In this document: piece after piece, positions 29,601 to 37,640 of the stretch | Layout of the letters: each line of letters begins with the position of its first letter | Position numbering within the stretch: the stretch's first letter is position 1 | Assembly: GCA_964537505.1 (NCBI GenBank) | Contig: CAZICK010000009.1 | Span: 1 to 60,680 of the forward strand | DNA: 60,680 nt | DNA from: DAINBT01 sp036732785 | Lineage (GTDB): Bacteria > Planctomycetota > Phycisphaerae > Sedimentisphaerales > SM23-30 | Direction of reading: 5' to 3' | Position numbers and translations under genes: made by a program | The notes under the pieces: model-generated | What the model was told of the DNA's origin: nothing | The model's database searches: none | The model's input: only the letters and a program-made list of their open reading frames with translations

Positions 29601-30347
29601 ATCAACCAATTCCAGTATAAAACTGCCGTCAGTGGCCAGTTGCCTGGTCTTTTGGTTGTATGTACCTTTTACCGATGATTTCCCAATGACGCCAGTCTCA
29701 AGACTGTGCAGCTCAAATTCGTATATATCCGGATTGCTGCGAGCCGGACCGACACGCCCTTGTATCTCCTGCCTCGCAACAGAAGCGATTCGACCGCTGG
29801 CTATCTCACGATACTCTATTACGCCACGGCGTAATATAATATGGGGTTTTTGGAATGGGGTGATAACCTCCCGTCCTAACGAAAGCAACTGAAGGTTGAT
29901 AATACTTTTGTCAAGGTCGTACCATATATTGAGCCGAACACCATCAGCTACTATTTGATTTAACTGCAGTCGTTTGCCGAAAATGCTCCAGGGCCGATGC
30001 TGCAAAATTACATCCTGAGCGGCAAAAACCAGATTAGCCCGGATGTGTTCCCGGCCGGGCAGATAAATACGCACGCCCTTAATACGTATCTGGCGAAGCA
30101 CGACCAGGGACGCCTCGTCCAGTTCCACCTCGCCTCCGCTAATCCGCCCTATGGCCTCGATCGCATACGCCAGCATACGCCGGTCAGCCAGATGATACCA
30201 GCCAAACACGATGATCGCCGTCAATAACAATAACAGCACCACCGCCCCGGTCCGCCGCCGACGACGCGGAGAATAATGACGCGGATGACGGGAACCTATG
30301 TGACTGGTCCAAAACCAGATTTTTTTTAAGAAATTACGGACCAACAT
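26646..30347 (-). CDS. AsmA-like / DUF3971-type inner-membrane protein
   Basis: 1233 residues. The basic N-terminus (PRRRRRTGAV) precedes one transmembrane segment (about residues 33-50, VVLLLLLTAIIVFGWYHLA), after which the protein would be periplasmic. The remainder is a long beta-rich chain of recurring strands (e.g. LQLSGVIRGYSDNAPFDLEF, VELNGAVRGPNDFQLYL, DITGRLDRIGG), ending with a conserved-looking C-terminal domain with FKLPRHGAFNQAQISGDI. This is the pattern of AsmA/YhdP/TamB-like bridge proteins implicated in lipid transport between membranes; assignment to a specific member is not possible. First base of the next leftward gene, M16 peptidase, is 33 bp upstream, so the genes may be co-transcribed. 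Confidence 0.75.
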   Translation of the reverse strand: MLVRNFLKKIWFWTSHIGSRHPRHYSPRRRRRTGAVVLLLLLTAIIVFGWYHLADRRMLAYAIEAIGRISGGEVELDEASLVVLRQIRIKGVRIYLPGREHIRANLVFAAQDVILQHRPWSIFGKRLQLNQIVADGVRLNIWYDLDKSIINLQLLSLGREVITPFQKPHIILRRGVIEYREIASGRIASVARQEIQGRVGPARSNPDIYEFELHSLETGVIGKSSVKGTYNQKTRQLATDGSFILELVDIASLPGRLAYWRNLYETIQPAGQLQITSTFEPSRGHNLRLSLENGRLNLPLSSSGYLLPLNSVIAEIACNKDEITIEKINGRLEDSCQLQLSGVIRGYSDNAPFDLEFQTQNLDIPVDQWQDLVIDEAALIDESATGKVVAGTETTLQTALNAVLKELPDAAQQFVDLYRPVGPIDYQLRIKRADGALQKPVCQGKIICHDGAFVYKHFPAFVSGVQGEIAFDPNSVIIGPLYSRQDNQEIEIEGKYHGEDEQSEFDLTVNAKNAPLNKNIYNALTPGLQRLWDRFSPTGTVNAFYKTGWRRGQQPEPNLGIELIDVNADWTAIGTRLTAMSGWVNWNQKLTAFEIKQGEVASGRFQLEGEINNLQRSDQEFQCQGQFRDVLLDEEFANNLPDKIGGLYRGLNLTGEIGGQIQLDLKAADHEPSETTQPSGQTEPTLVKPSYRIDFSLNDGQIRYEKFPYQLHNVQAGCVLTDRQLQIISLTGRNGRSQVELNGAVRGPNDFQLYLIAKPLELTDQLHQAMDDRKIDLWDKLDPSGQINLTMQLQRQPDRDLDYQATIEPLNSGFCLANFAYPFTNVTGKVIAEPNYVAIDRLHSTNERTQIDITGRLDRIGGARKYNLHIQADDLPLDDKLKHGLGGGLGGVCRRTGLTGDVDCDLEVNYHQEPNEKGIWQFNGGIGLKNGTCHSPLSTTNITGNLQGTATYDEGAQDFQLSAELARGDMQVLDRDLTEMTAKLGYDGKEKLLKVTDISSGFCQGRMAGHTQIDIDPNHWAYKVDLRFLEADLKELLNVAKEPNKKYLDLQGRCKGRFMLNKEISSLIPRGSLTFVVEEAVIGQLPIIAQLLHVINFKLPRHGAFNQAQISGDIVGDKLYFESIHLQGSAVSLTGTGLMSGPFFTADQDSDRRPSGLTGGILQKCPLELIFVVDPPDYLANIPILSSFCRAILPSLMQLRVSGTFDEPEVAPIAFPDLGDAFRQLEPTQDQLK

Positions 30348-30380
30348 CTTTTGAGTCTATCTTTGACGCCGACGTCATCG

Positions 30381-31610
30381 TTATACTATTTTTTCGCTCG
30401 GCCCAAGTCCCAGAACGGTAACGTTCTCCAACGGATATTCCTTCACCAACCGCCGGATATCCTCATGGCTGACATCCTGTATGCTCTTTAGTTCGTCTGC
30501 CAGGGGGAGATATTCCCGCCGATAGACCCAGTTGAAGCCCAGCGGTATCAGTCGTCCCATCGGCAGCTCACCGTTAAGTGTTATCGCTGAGGCGATTTTG
30601 TTCTTGCTGGCCCGCATCTCTTTTTCAGTTACGCCCTCGCGGCCAATCTGCGCCAGGCAGTCTCTGGCAATTTGGATCACCTTCTGAGCCTGACCCGGAT
30701 CGCAGGAAATATATGTATAAAATGCACCGGTACCGTCCAGCGAATCATATTCCATGTCCGCCTCATCGCACAGGGCGGTGTCCACCAGCGACCAATACAG
30801 TCGGGAACCGGTATCGTCTCCAATAATATTAGCCAGCACGCCACAGGCGTAACGCAGATCATCCTGCGCCGACGGCGCCGCACTTATCAGGCAGACATGT
30901 TCGCGTACTATCTTCTCATCACAGACAGTTTTAATCTCGCCCGTTCCACGAAAATCGCTCAACTGCCGCTTCGGACTGGAAGGCTCCCACCGGCTGCATA
31001 GTTTTTGGACCGTATCGAGAAGACCTTGCCAGTCCACCTTGCCGGTCCCAGCCAGTACCATATTGTCCGGTGCGTAGCGCCGCTCGAAATACTCGCGCAT
31101 CGCACTGCGCTCCAGGTTTTGTATGCTTTCCACTGTCCCCAGAACACTATTACCGCTGGGGTGCTCTCCGAAGTGCATCCGCCGACAACGATCCAGCACA
31201 TCGAATTGCGGCAAATCCTTATACATCGCGATCTCTTCACATATCACTCCCTTTTCCATATCAAAATCGTCGCTCCGCAGCGATGGACGCATCAGGTCCG
31301 CCCATAACTCCAATACACGCCGCTGATATTCAGGCAATACCGCGGCATAATAAACCGTATTTTCTTCCGAGGTGAACGCGTTGTACTTTGCACCCATCTG
31401 ATCGAACTCCAGATTGACATCCAGCGACGAACGTTTGTCTGTCCCTTTGAAAAGCATGTGTTCGAGAAAATGGCTCACCCCGGAAACTTCCGCTCTTTCA
31501 TCACGTGATCCGGTTCGGACAAAAAAACCCACCGCCACGGACCGCGCCGAATCCACCACTTCGGAAATCACCGTCAATCCATTTTTTAACTGCGCCTGTT
31601 TAAATTCCAC
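30381..31610 (-). CDS. M16 family zinc metallopeptidase
   Basis: 409 residues from GTG at 31608-31610, chosen because AAGGAG lies six bases upstream; the GTG at 31625 would contain that SD. The protein shows the inverted zinc motif HFLEH (His47 to His51) with the distal glutamate in ICEEIAMYKD, and the M16C arrangement of a second, inactive domain with the R/Y pair region (SRLYWSLVDTALC). It resembles mitochondrial processing peptidase beta/PqqF-type enzymes, which degrade peptides in the cytoplasm or process proteins. No signal peptide. It follows nnrE with 11 bases between stop and start, an operon arrangement. Confidence 0.92.
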   Translation of the reverse strand: MEFKQAQLKNGLTVISEVVDSARSVAVGFFVRTGSRDERAEVSGVSHFLEHMLFKGTDKRSSLDVNLEFDQMGAKYNAFTSEENTVYYAAVLPEYQRRVLELWADLMRPSLRSDDFDMEKGVICEEIAMYKDLPQFDVLDRCRRMHFGEHPSGNSVLGTVESIQNLERSAMREYFERRYAPDNMVLAGTGKVDWQGLLDTVQKLCSRWEPSSPKRQLSDFRGTGEIKTVCDEKIVREHVCLISAAPSAQDDLRYACGVLANIIGDDTGSRLYWSLVDTALCDEADMEYDSLDGTGAFYTYISCDPGQAQKVIQIARDCLAQIGREGVTEKEMRASKNKIASAITLNGELPMGRLIPLGFNWVYRREYLPLADELKSIQDVSHEDIRRLVKEYPLENVTVLGLGPSEKIV

Positions 31611-31621
31611 TATGTACTCCT

Positions 31622-32374
31622 TCACAACAGTAACGAGGTGTTTATGCCGATAGAAGCGACGGTAACCGTACCGGTATATTGAGCGGCCGAGAGAGAGCGA
31701 AACCCTTTCTTCATAGCGGCAAAAGTAACCGTATGATCGGCTCGAATCGTCGGTCCCATCGGTTCGCCGGTGTCGCAGTCGAGTCCGGAAGGAATATCCA
31801 GGGCTACGACAATCTTACCAGACCTGTTATCCAGAATGGCCTGTATGGCAGATCGGATCGGTTCACGCGGCGCTCCGGAAACACCGGTACCAAGCATCGC
31901 GTCAACAATAACACCCCTGCCTTCGAGATGGGCCTTAATCGATTGGATGATCTCATTCGGCCTCTGTTGCTCGATATAAGCAATCGCCACGGCCATCTGT
32001 TCGATAATAACCAGATTGGCAAGGGCATCGCCCTTGATCTTGTCACGCAAGCCGCATATTACCACGTCAACATCGACACCAACATTAGTTAAATGACGGG
32101 CAACGACAAAACCATCGCCTGCATTATTTCCTGTACCTGCAACGATACAAACGCGGGACTGGCCTGCGCCTTTCAGCAGGGAAACGATGACCTCAGCGGC
32201 CCCGCGCCCGGCGTTTTCCATCAGCACCAGGCCATTGATTTCGAAACGCTCGATGGCCACCCGGTCACAGTCCCGGACCTGCCGGCGAGATAAAACCAGC
32301 TCATCCGGGTTGCCTTTGCCGGGTTCCTGGCCGAAAACATCAGCAGAAACAGGTTTTTTCGGTCTGTCAACCAT
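31622..32374 (-). CDS. nnrE: NAD(P)H-hydrate epimerase (YjeF N-terminal domain)
   Basis: 250 residues from ATG 32372-32374. The frame is open 47 codons further, but that extension does not look like protein of this family. Family motifs: MENAGRGAAEVI, IVAGTGNNAGDGFVVARHL (nucleotide-binding loop), DAMLGTGVSG and VVALDIPSGLDCDTGEP. It epimerises the R form of damaged hydrated NAD(P)H to the S form so the dehydratase can repair it. The C-terminal dehydratase (YjeF-C) domain found in bifunctional Nnr proteins is absent, so this is the stand-alone epimerase. First gene of the leftward nnrE/M16/AsmA-like group; divergent from the Asp-box propeller gene. Confidence 0.92.
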   Translation of the reverse strand: MVDRPKKPVSADVFGQEPGKGNPDELVLSRRQVRDCDRVAIERFEINGLVLMENAGRGAAEVIVSLLKGAGQSRVCIVAGTGNNAGDGFVVARHLTNVGVDVDVVICGLRDKIKGDALANLVIIEQMAVAIAYIEQQRPNEIIQSIKAHLEGRGVIVDAMLGTGVSGAPREPIRSAIQAILDNRSGKIVVALDIPSGLDCDTGEPMGPTIRADHTVTFAAMKKGFRSLSAAQYTGTVTVASIGINTSLLL

Positions 32375-32529
32375 GAGTCCAATCTTAGCGGCCGAACAGG
32401 TAAGTGTCAATTGACAATTGGTATGATGTCGCTTACAATTTTGCAATTCTACCATTTTATCGACAGTTATTGTCGTGGACTGGCGTAATGACAATTTCGA
32501 TCTTCCAAAGATCATGAAAGGACTGTTCC

Positions 32530-34848
32530 ATGAAGAAGGGCATTTTCTTTTTATTTTGCCTGGGTATTGCCGTCACCAATCTCAACATATCGTTTTCGTA
32601 TGCCGCCGATGGCGACCATCAAAACGAAGCCACCGACCCCCTCAGCCGTATGAAATCATGGGAGCACCACGTAAAACTCAAGAATGAGTCGATTTTCAGG
32701 CATTTAGCCTGGAGGGCCGTAGGCCCCACATTTACAGGTGGCAGAATCGAGACCATCGCCTGTCCACCGGGCAATACCTTTACTATCTACGTAGGCGCCG
32801 GCGCCGGCAATATCTGGAAAACTCTCAACAACGGCACCACATGGGAACCGATCTTCGAAAATGAATCCACCTTCGCCATCGGCAGCATAGCCATCGCCCA
32901 AACCAATCCCGACATCGTCTGGGTCGGAACCGGCGAACTGCTCATGGCCCGCAGTTCTTATGCCGGGATAGGCGTCTTCAAATCCACCGACGCCGGAAAA
33001 ACCTGGCAAAATATGGGCCTGTGCGACACGCACCATATCGGCAAGGTCCTTATCGACCCACAGGACGCGAATATCGTGTACGTAGCGGCGATAGGTCACA
33101 ATTATACTTATAACCAGCAAAGGGGCCTGTTCAAGACCACCGACGGCGGAAAAACTTGGCAGAAGATTCTTTACATCTCCGAAAAAGTCGCCGTCATAGA
33201 CGTAGTAATGGACCTGTCCGACAACAATACCCTGTACGCAGCCGCATGGGAGCGGGACAGAAAAGCATGGAACAACATTGCCTCTGGCCCTGGAAGCGGC
33301 ATTTACAAAACGACCGACGCCGGAAAAACCTGGAACAAATTAACCGACGGACTTCCCGACGGCCCGCATATAGGCCGTTCCGGCATTGCCATCGCACCTT
33401 CAAATCCCAATGTAGTTTACGTCCTTTTGGAAAACCAGACGCCACTGCCGGAAAGCGACAAAAGCATCGGAGGAGAAATATATCGTTCCGACGACAAAGG
33501 CGCCACCTGGCGCAAAGCCAACGAAAAACGCTTAGAAACTGCCATCGACTATGGTTTCTGCATTGTCAGAGTCTCACCGGACAACGAAAATGAGATATAC
33601 ATTCTGGGCACCAAACTCCTTCATTCGACCGATAGCGGTGCGACCTGTGAGTTTGTTGGGGAAACAATAGTCCACCTCCTGGCTCACGACATAAAGTGTA
33701 TGCACCTTGACAAGCATGCTATGTGGATCGACCCTGCAAACCCGGACAGACTGCTGCTGGGAACCGATGGCGGTTTGTACTGCTCCTATGACAGGGGAAA
33801 AACATGGCTCCACATCAATAACATACCCATCAGCGAATTCTATGCCGTCGCTGTTGACATGAAAACCCCATACAACATTTACGGAGGCACCCAGGACAAT
33901 GCCGCTCTTTACGGAACGTCCGATCACAACGTTGGCGATTGGCTCACCGAATACGGCATGGAGGACCATTGGAAAAACGTTTACCTGGACCAATGGGGCG
34001 GAGGTGACAGTTTTTTTACTTATGCCGACCCAACCCAACATCACACCATCTATTTTGAACAGCAGTTCGGCGATCTGCAGCGTAAAGATATGCTGACCGG
34101 CTCTAACAATCGCATCCGACCCAGAGCCGGCCAGGACCAGCCTCGTCTGCGATGCAACTGGATGACTCCTTTTGTCCTTTCGCATTACAATTCTTACGTT
34201 ATTTATTATGGCGCTAACAAACTGTTCAAATCATCGGACAGAGGCCAGACCTGGACCTGTATAAGCCCTGACCTGACCACCGGCCCACCGCCGGAAAAAC
34301 AGGGCAACGTTCCATACGGAACAATAACCATGATTTCCCAGTCGCCTGTCAAACCGGGATTGATTTATGTCGGCACCGATGACGGACTCGTTCACGTAAC
34401 GCACGATGAGGGCGAAACCTGGACCAAAATCAACAACTCACTGCCGGACAAATGGGTCAGCCGTCTCGAGGCATCCCAACACGAATCAGCAACAGTGTAC
34501 GTTTCATTGACTGGATACCGTGACGACGATTTTGAAAAATACCTCTATATGTCAACCGATTTTGGCGAAACCTGGACATCCATTGCCGGCAATCTTCCTT
34601 CCGAGTCGATAAACGTCATAAGAGAAGACCCCATAAACAGCAATATCCTTTACGTTGGCACTGACCTGGGCGTTTACGCGTCGCTCGACAAGGGAAAAAC
34701 CTGGCACTCACTATGCAACAATCTGCCAACAACCCCCGTTCACGACCTGGTCATCCATCCACGGGACAGCGAAATCGTCATCGGCACACATGGCAGAAGC
34801 ATCTTTGTAATGGACGTAAAAGAAATTCAAAACTTCGACAATAAATAA
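32530..34848 (+). CDS. Exported Asp-box (BNR/VPS10-like) beta-propeller protein
   Basis: 772 residues with a clear signal peptide (about residues 1-25). At least nine Asp-box motifs are visible: STDAGKTW, TTDGGKTW, TTDAGKTW, SDDKGATW, SYDRGKTW, SSDRGQTW, THDEGETW, STDFGETW and SLDKGKTW, indicating one or two multi-blade propellers as in sortilin/VPS10 and xyloglucanase/sialidase-like proteins. Catalytic function cannot be assigned. Planctomycetes and Bacteroidota carry many such secreted proteins. SD AAAGGA precedes ATG. It heads the rightward cluster containing an epimerase-like protein, PhoD-like phosphatase, sulfatase and GH29 fucosidase, suggesting a role in polysaccharide recognition or attack. 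Confidence 0.85.
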   Translation: MKKGIFFLFCLGIAVTNLNISFSYAADGDHQNEATDPLSRMKSWEHHVKLKNESIFRHLAWRAVGPTFTGGRIETIACPPGNTFTIYVGAGAGNIWKTLNNGTTWEPIFENESTFAIGSIAIAQTNPDIVWVGTGELLMARSSYAGIGVFKSTDAGKTWQNMGLCDTHHIGKVLIDPQDANIVYVAAIGHNYTYNQQRGLFKTTDGGKTWQKILYISEKVAVIDVVMDLSDNNTLYAAAWERDRKAWNNIASGPGSGIYKTTDAGKTWNKLTDGLPDGPHIGRSGIAIAPSNPNVVYVLLENQTPLPESDKSIGGEIYRSDDKGATWRKANEKRLETAIDYGFCIVRVSPDNENEIYILGTKLLHSTDSGATCEFVGETIVHLLAHDIKCMHLDKHAMWIDPANPDRLLLGTDGGLYCSYDRGKTWLHINNIPISEFYAVAVDMKTPYNIYGGTQDNAALYGTSDHNVGDWLTEYGMEDHWKNVYLDQWGGGDSFFTYADPTQHHTIYFEQQFGDLQRKDMLTGSNNRIRPRAGQDQPRLRCNWMTPFVLSHYNSYVIYYGANKLFKSSDRGQTWTCISPDLTTGPPPEKQGNVPYGTITMISQSPVKPGLIYVGTDDGLVHVTHDEGETWTKINNSLPDKWVSRLEASQHESATVYVSLTGYRDDDFEKYLYMSTDFGETWTSIAGNLPSESINVIREDPINSNILYVGTDLGVYASLDKGKTWHSLCNNLPTTPVHDLVIHPRDSEIVIGTHGRSIFVMDVKEIQNFDNK

Positions 34849-34895
34849 TCGATTTGAAATGTAGTTTACCAGGCGCACTGTGAAAGGTATAGACC

Positions 34896-35972
34896 ATGAA
34901 AATCCAAAAGAAAAAATATCCCTGGCAGGACAAAATTGTCAACTATGCCCAGATAGGTGGGATTGAGACTTCAGTTTTAGATAATGGATTGGGGCGAAAT
35001 GTTCGTATTGCCTGGGTTAATACGGGGTCCGGCTTACGTTTCCAACTGGTAATTGACCGGGCCCTGGATATAGCGGCAGCCTTTTATAATCAGCACAGCC
35101 TTGCCTGGCTAAGCCATGCAGGAGTATCAGCACCTAGACCGGATGCCCATCGATCTTTGGAATGGCTCTCAACATTTATGGGAGGACTATTGACTACCTG
35201 TGGTTTGACACACATCGGAGGACCGCAGACAGATGAATATGGACAGCGGGGATTACATGGCCGCATCAGTAATCTTCCGGCCACGATTGAATCGATTATC
35301 CAGCCGGACCCGATTTCAGGCAAATTGGACATGAGTATGACCGCCACCATTAAAGAATCGACTGTATTTGGTCCGAACCTGGAATTAAAAAGGACCATAT
35401 CCAGCCGTCTCGGCGAGTCCATTATTAGAATCCACGATAAAGTGACCAATCGTGGCAATACCAAATCACCGCACATGATATTGTACCACTGTAATTTTGG
35501 CTGGCCGCTGGTGGATGAAGGAACGGGAATTATTTGGCAGGGACAATGCTCGCCTATGCGTCCCGAAGATAGAAAGATATTCAACGCAAAGCATGATTTT
35601 CATAGAGTTCCCGCACCACGCGACGATCACCGCGGTACCGGTGAGGCTTGTGCCGCTATCGATATCAAGCCAGATACTAAGGGTACATGTATCGCCGGTC
35701 TCTATAATAAAAAATTGGGATTGGCAGTCGCACTAAAATTCAAGAAAAACCAACTGCCCTGGCTGGCTAACTGGCAGCATTGGGGACCGGGAGAATATGT
35801 TACCGGCCTCGAGCCGGGAACCAATCCTCCCATCGGACAGGCCCAGGCCCGCGAAAACAAACAACTTATTTATCTTGGTCCCGGAAAAAGCAGGAGCTAT
35901 GACCTGGAAATAAGCGTATTAACAGAGAAAAGACAGATCGATGCTTTCGATAAATGTTCCGCTAACGTATAA
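34896..35972 (+). CDS. DUF4432 aldose-1-epimerase-like protein
   Basis: 358 residues, no signal peptide. The sequence matches the DUF4432 branch of the galactose mutarotase fold: FQLVIDRALDIAAAFY, SHAGVSAPRPDAHRSLEWL, THIGGPQTDEYGQRGLHGRI, LYHCNFGWPLVDEG and the C-terminal YVTGLEPGTNPPIGQ. Mutarotase-fold proteins of this type bind monosaccharides and may interconvert anomers; the substrate is not known. SD AAAGG before ATG; 47 bp downstream of the Asp-box propeller gene and probably in the same transcript. Fits cytoplasmic processing of sugars released by the exported enzymes in this cluster. Confidence 0.85.
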   Translation: MKIQKKKYPWQDKIVNYAQIGGIETSVLDNGLGRNVRIAWVNTGSGLRFQLVIDRALDIAAAFYNQHSLAWLSHAGVSAPRPDAHRSLEWLSTFMGGLLTTCGLTHIGGPQTDEYGQRGLHGRISNLPATIESIIQPDPISGKLDMSMTATIKESTVFGPNLELKRTISSRLGESIIRIHDKVTNRGNTKSPHMILYHCNFGWPLVDEGTGIIWQGQCSPMRPEDRKIFNAKHDFHRVPAPRDDHRGTGEACAAIDIKPDTKGTCIAGLYNKKLGLAVALKFKKNQLPWLANWQHWGPGEYVTGLEPGTNPPIGQAQARENKQLIYLGPGKSRSYDLEISVLTEKRQIDAFDKCSANV

Positions 35973-36035
35973 AATTATCGGTCTTGGCCCCAAAAGGCCC
36001 TGTTCTGGCTTTGCGCATAAGCAACACACAAGAAA

Positions 36036-36053
36036 AAGTGCAAAGTCGCACGT
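36036..36053. promoter_or_regulatory. Operator-like site AAGTGCAAAGTCGCACGT
   Basis: Shares AAGTGC-N4-TCGCAC with the perfect palindrome at 4293-4310 (14 of 18 bases identical). It ends 11 bases before the phosphatase ATG, overlapping the likely promoter/SD region. A roadblock repressor site is the simplest reading. Confidence 0.4.
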
Positions 36054-36064
36054 AAAGGAAAGTT

Positions 36065-37510
36065 ATGAGAGTTATAATTGCGATTGTTATGATGAGTCTG
36101 GTTGTTGGCGGATGCATGGGCGTTGAGTCCGGTCAAACAAAAACAGAAATTGTTTATATGGCCAATGGTATCAAAATTGGCGAGGTGGATTCGACCTCGG
36201 CCATTGTTTGGACACGCTTGACAAAACATCCCGAACGCAATATCGGCGGTACGCCGTTTCCTGAACGCGAAAATCCCTGGGACGCTAAGAATCGGGGGGA
36301 GTATGTTTACGATTTTGAAAAAATGGAAGCGGTTGTGCCGGGCGACAAAGGTCAGATGCGGTTTACATACTGGCCCGCTGGAAGCGAAAAACAAAAAAAG
36401 TCAACTGCGTGGCAATGGGTTTTGCAGAATAAAGATTTTACATACCAAACGAAACTTGAAGGGCTTTTACCCGGAACGAAATATCTGATAACAGCCCAGG
36501 GGCGGGGCAGTCAAAACGGGGTGGCTACATGCCAGGTAGAGGGCGGGTTCAGGACGGCTCCGAAGGCGTTTGAGCCGGCGAGGGTTCGCTTTATGGTCGT
36601 TACGGGACAGGACTATACTCGACGAGACGATGCGGTTAATGGCCATAAGATATATCCGCAGATGCTGGCGATTGAGCCGGACTTTTTTGTGCACACCGGT
36701 GATACCGAGTACTACGATAGGCCCGGGCCTTACGCCGACAGCGTTGAGCTTGCGAGATTTAAGTGGAACAGGATATACTCGATGCCGTTTCAGCGGATGT
36801 TCCATAACAAAATTGCCAGTTACTTTATTAAGGATGATCACGATACGCTCAGGGACGACTGCTGGCCGGGGCAGAGCTATGGCAGAGAGCTGACGTGGGA
36901 GGACGGACTTGCGATCTTTCGCGAGCAGGTACCGATGGGCGATAAGACCTACAGAACCATACGCTGGGGAAAAGATCTGCAGATATGGCTGGTTGAGGGA
37001 AGAGATTTCAGAAGCCCTAACAACATGGCCGATGGACCCGACAAGACGATCTGGGGTGAGCGGCAAAAGAAATGGTTCTTCGATACGGTGCAGAAATCGG
37101 ATGCGACATTTCGTGTTCTGATAAGCCCAACCCCGATCGTAGGCCCTGACCGTGGAAATAAAAACGATAACCACGCCAACAAGGGTTTTACGTATGAGGG
37201 CGATCAACTGCGCCAGTTCATCGGAAAACAGAAGAACATGTTCGTTATTTGCGGAGACCGGCATTGGCAATACGTATCGGTCGATCCTGATACGGGCGCC
37301 AAAGAGTATTCCTGCGGTCCCACCACAGACAAACATGCCGGCGGATTCAGCGAAAAGAACAAGTCGTCCATGCATCAATACCTGAAAATAAAGGGCGGAT
37401 TTTTGTCTGTGACCGTTGAGAGAGTTAACGACAAGCCCACGATCACCTTTAGACATCACGGAGTCGATGGAAGTATCTATAACGAAGATGTCATCACCGC
37501 GGCAAATTGA
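36065..37510 (+). CDS. PhoD-like metallophosphatase lipoprotein
   Basis: 481 residues. The N-terminus is a lipoprotein signal with VVGGC (Cys17). An N-terminal fibronectin-like PhoD_N region (SATIVWTR-type segment, GLLPGTKYLITAQG) is followed by a metallophosphatase domain with FFVHTGDTEYYD, FIKDDHDTLRDDCWPG and VICGDRHWQYV, which supply metal ligands. It probably hydrolyses phosphate esters on the periplasmic face. ATG follows AAAGGA. The last 30 codons and the downstream spacer are duplicated after the sulfatase gene, so its C-terminal tail also ends the sulfatase. The operator-like site lies just upstream. Confidence 0.88.
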   Translation: MRVIIAIVMMSLVVGGCMGVESGQTKTEIVYMANGIKIGEVDSTSAIVWTRLTKHPERNIGGTPFPERENPWDAKNRGEYVYDFEKMEAVVPGDKGQMRFTYWPAGSEKQKKSTAWQWVLQNKDFTYQTKLEGLLPGTKYLITAQGRGSQNGVATCQVEGGFRTAPKAFEPARVRFMVVTGQDYTRRDDAVNGHKIYPQMLAIEPDFFVHTGDTEYYDRPGPYADSVELARFKWNRIYSMPFQRMFHNKIASYFIKDDHDTLRDDCWPGQSYGRELTWEDGLAIFREQVPMGDKTYRTIRWGKDLQIWLVEGRDFRSPNNMADGPDKTIWGERQKKWFFDTVQKSDATFRVLISPTPIVGPDRGNKNDNHANKGFTYEGDQLRQFIGKQKNMFVICGDRHWQYVSVDPDTGAKEYSCGPTTDKHAGGFSEKNKSSMHQYLKIKGGFLSVTVERVNDKPTITFRHHGVDGSIYNEDVITAAN

Positions 37511-37640
37511 AAGTAACCGAAATCAGTAAACGCTGATTGAAAAACGAAGGAAAATAATGAACAGACGCCAGTTCCTCAAAAATCTCGGAGCCGGTGCCGC
37601 CGCATTAACTGTGCCGGGCTGCAATATGTCATCTCGAAAA
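37421..37640 (+). repeat. 220-bp direct repeat, copy 1
   Basis: Covers the last 30 codons of the phosphatase gene, the 46-bp spacer and the first 28 codons of the sulfatase gene (Tat/lipoprotein signal). It aligns without gaps to 39132-39351 at an offset of 1711 bp, with about 17 differences counted by eye (roughly 92% identity). Confidence 0.9.
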
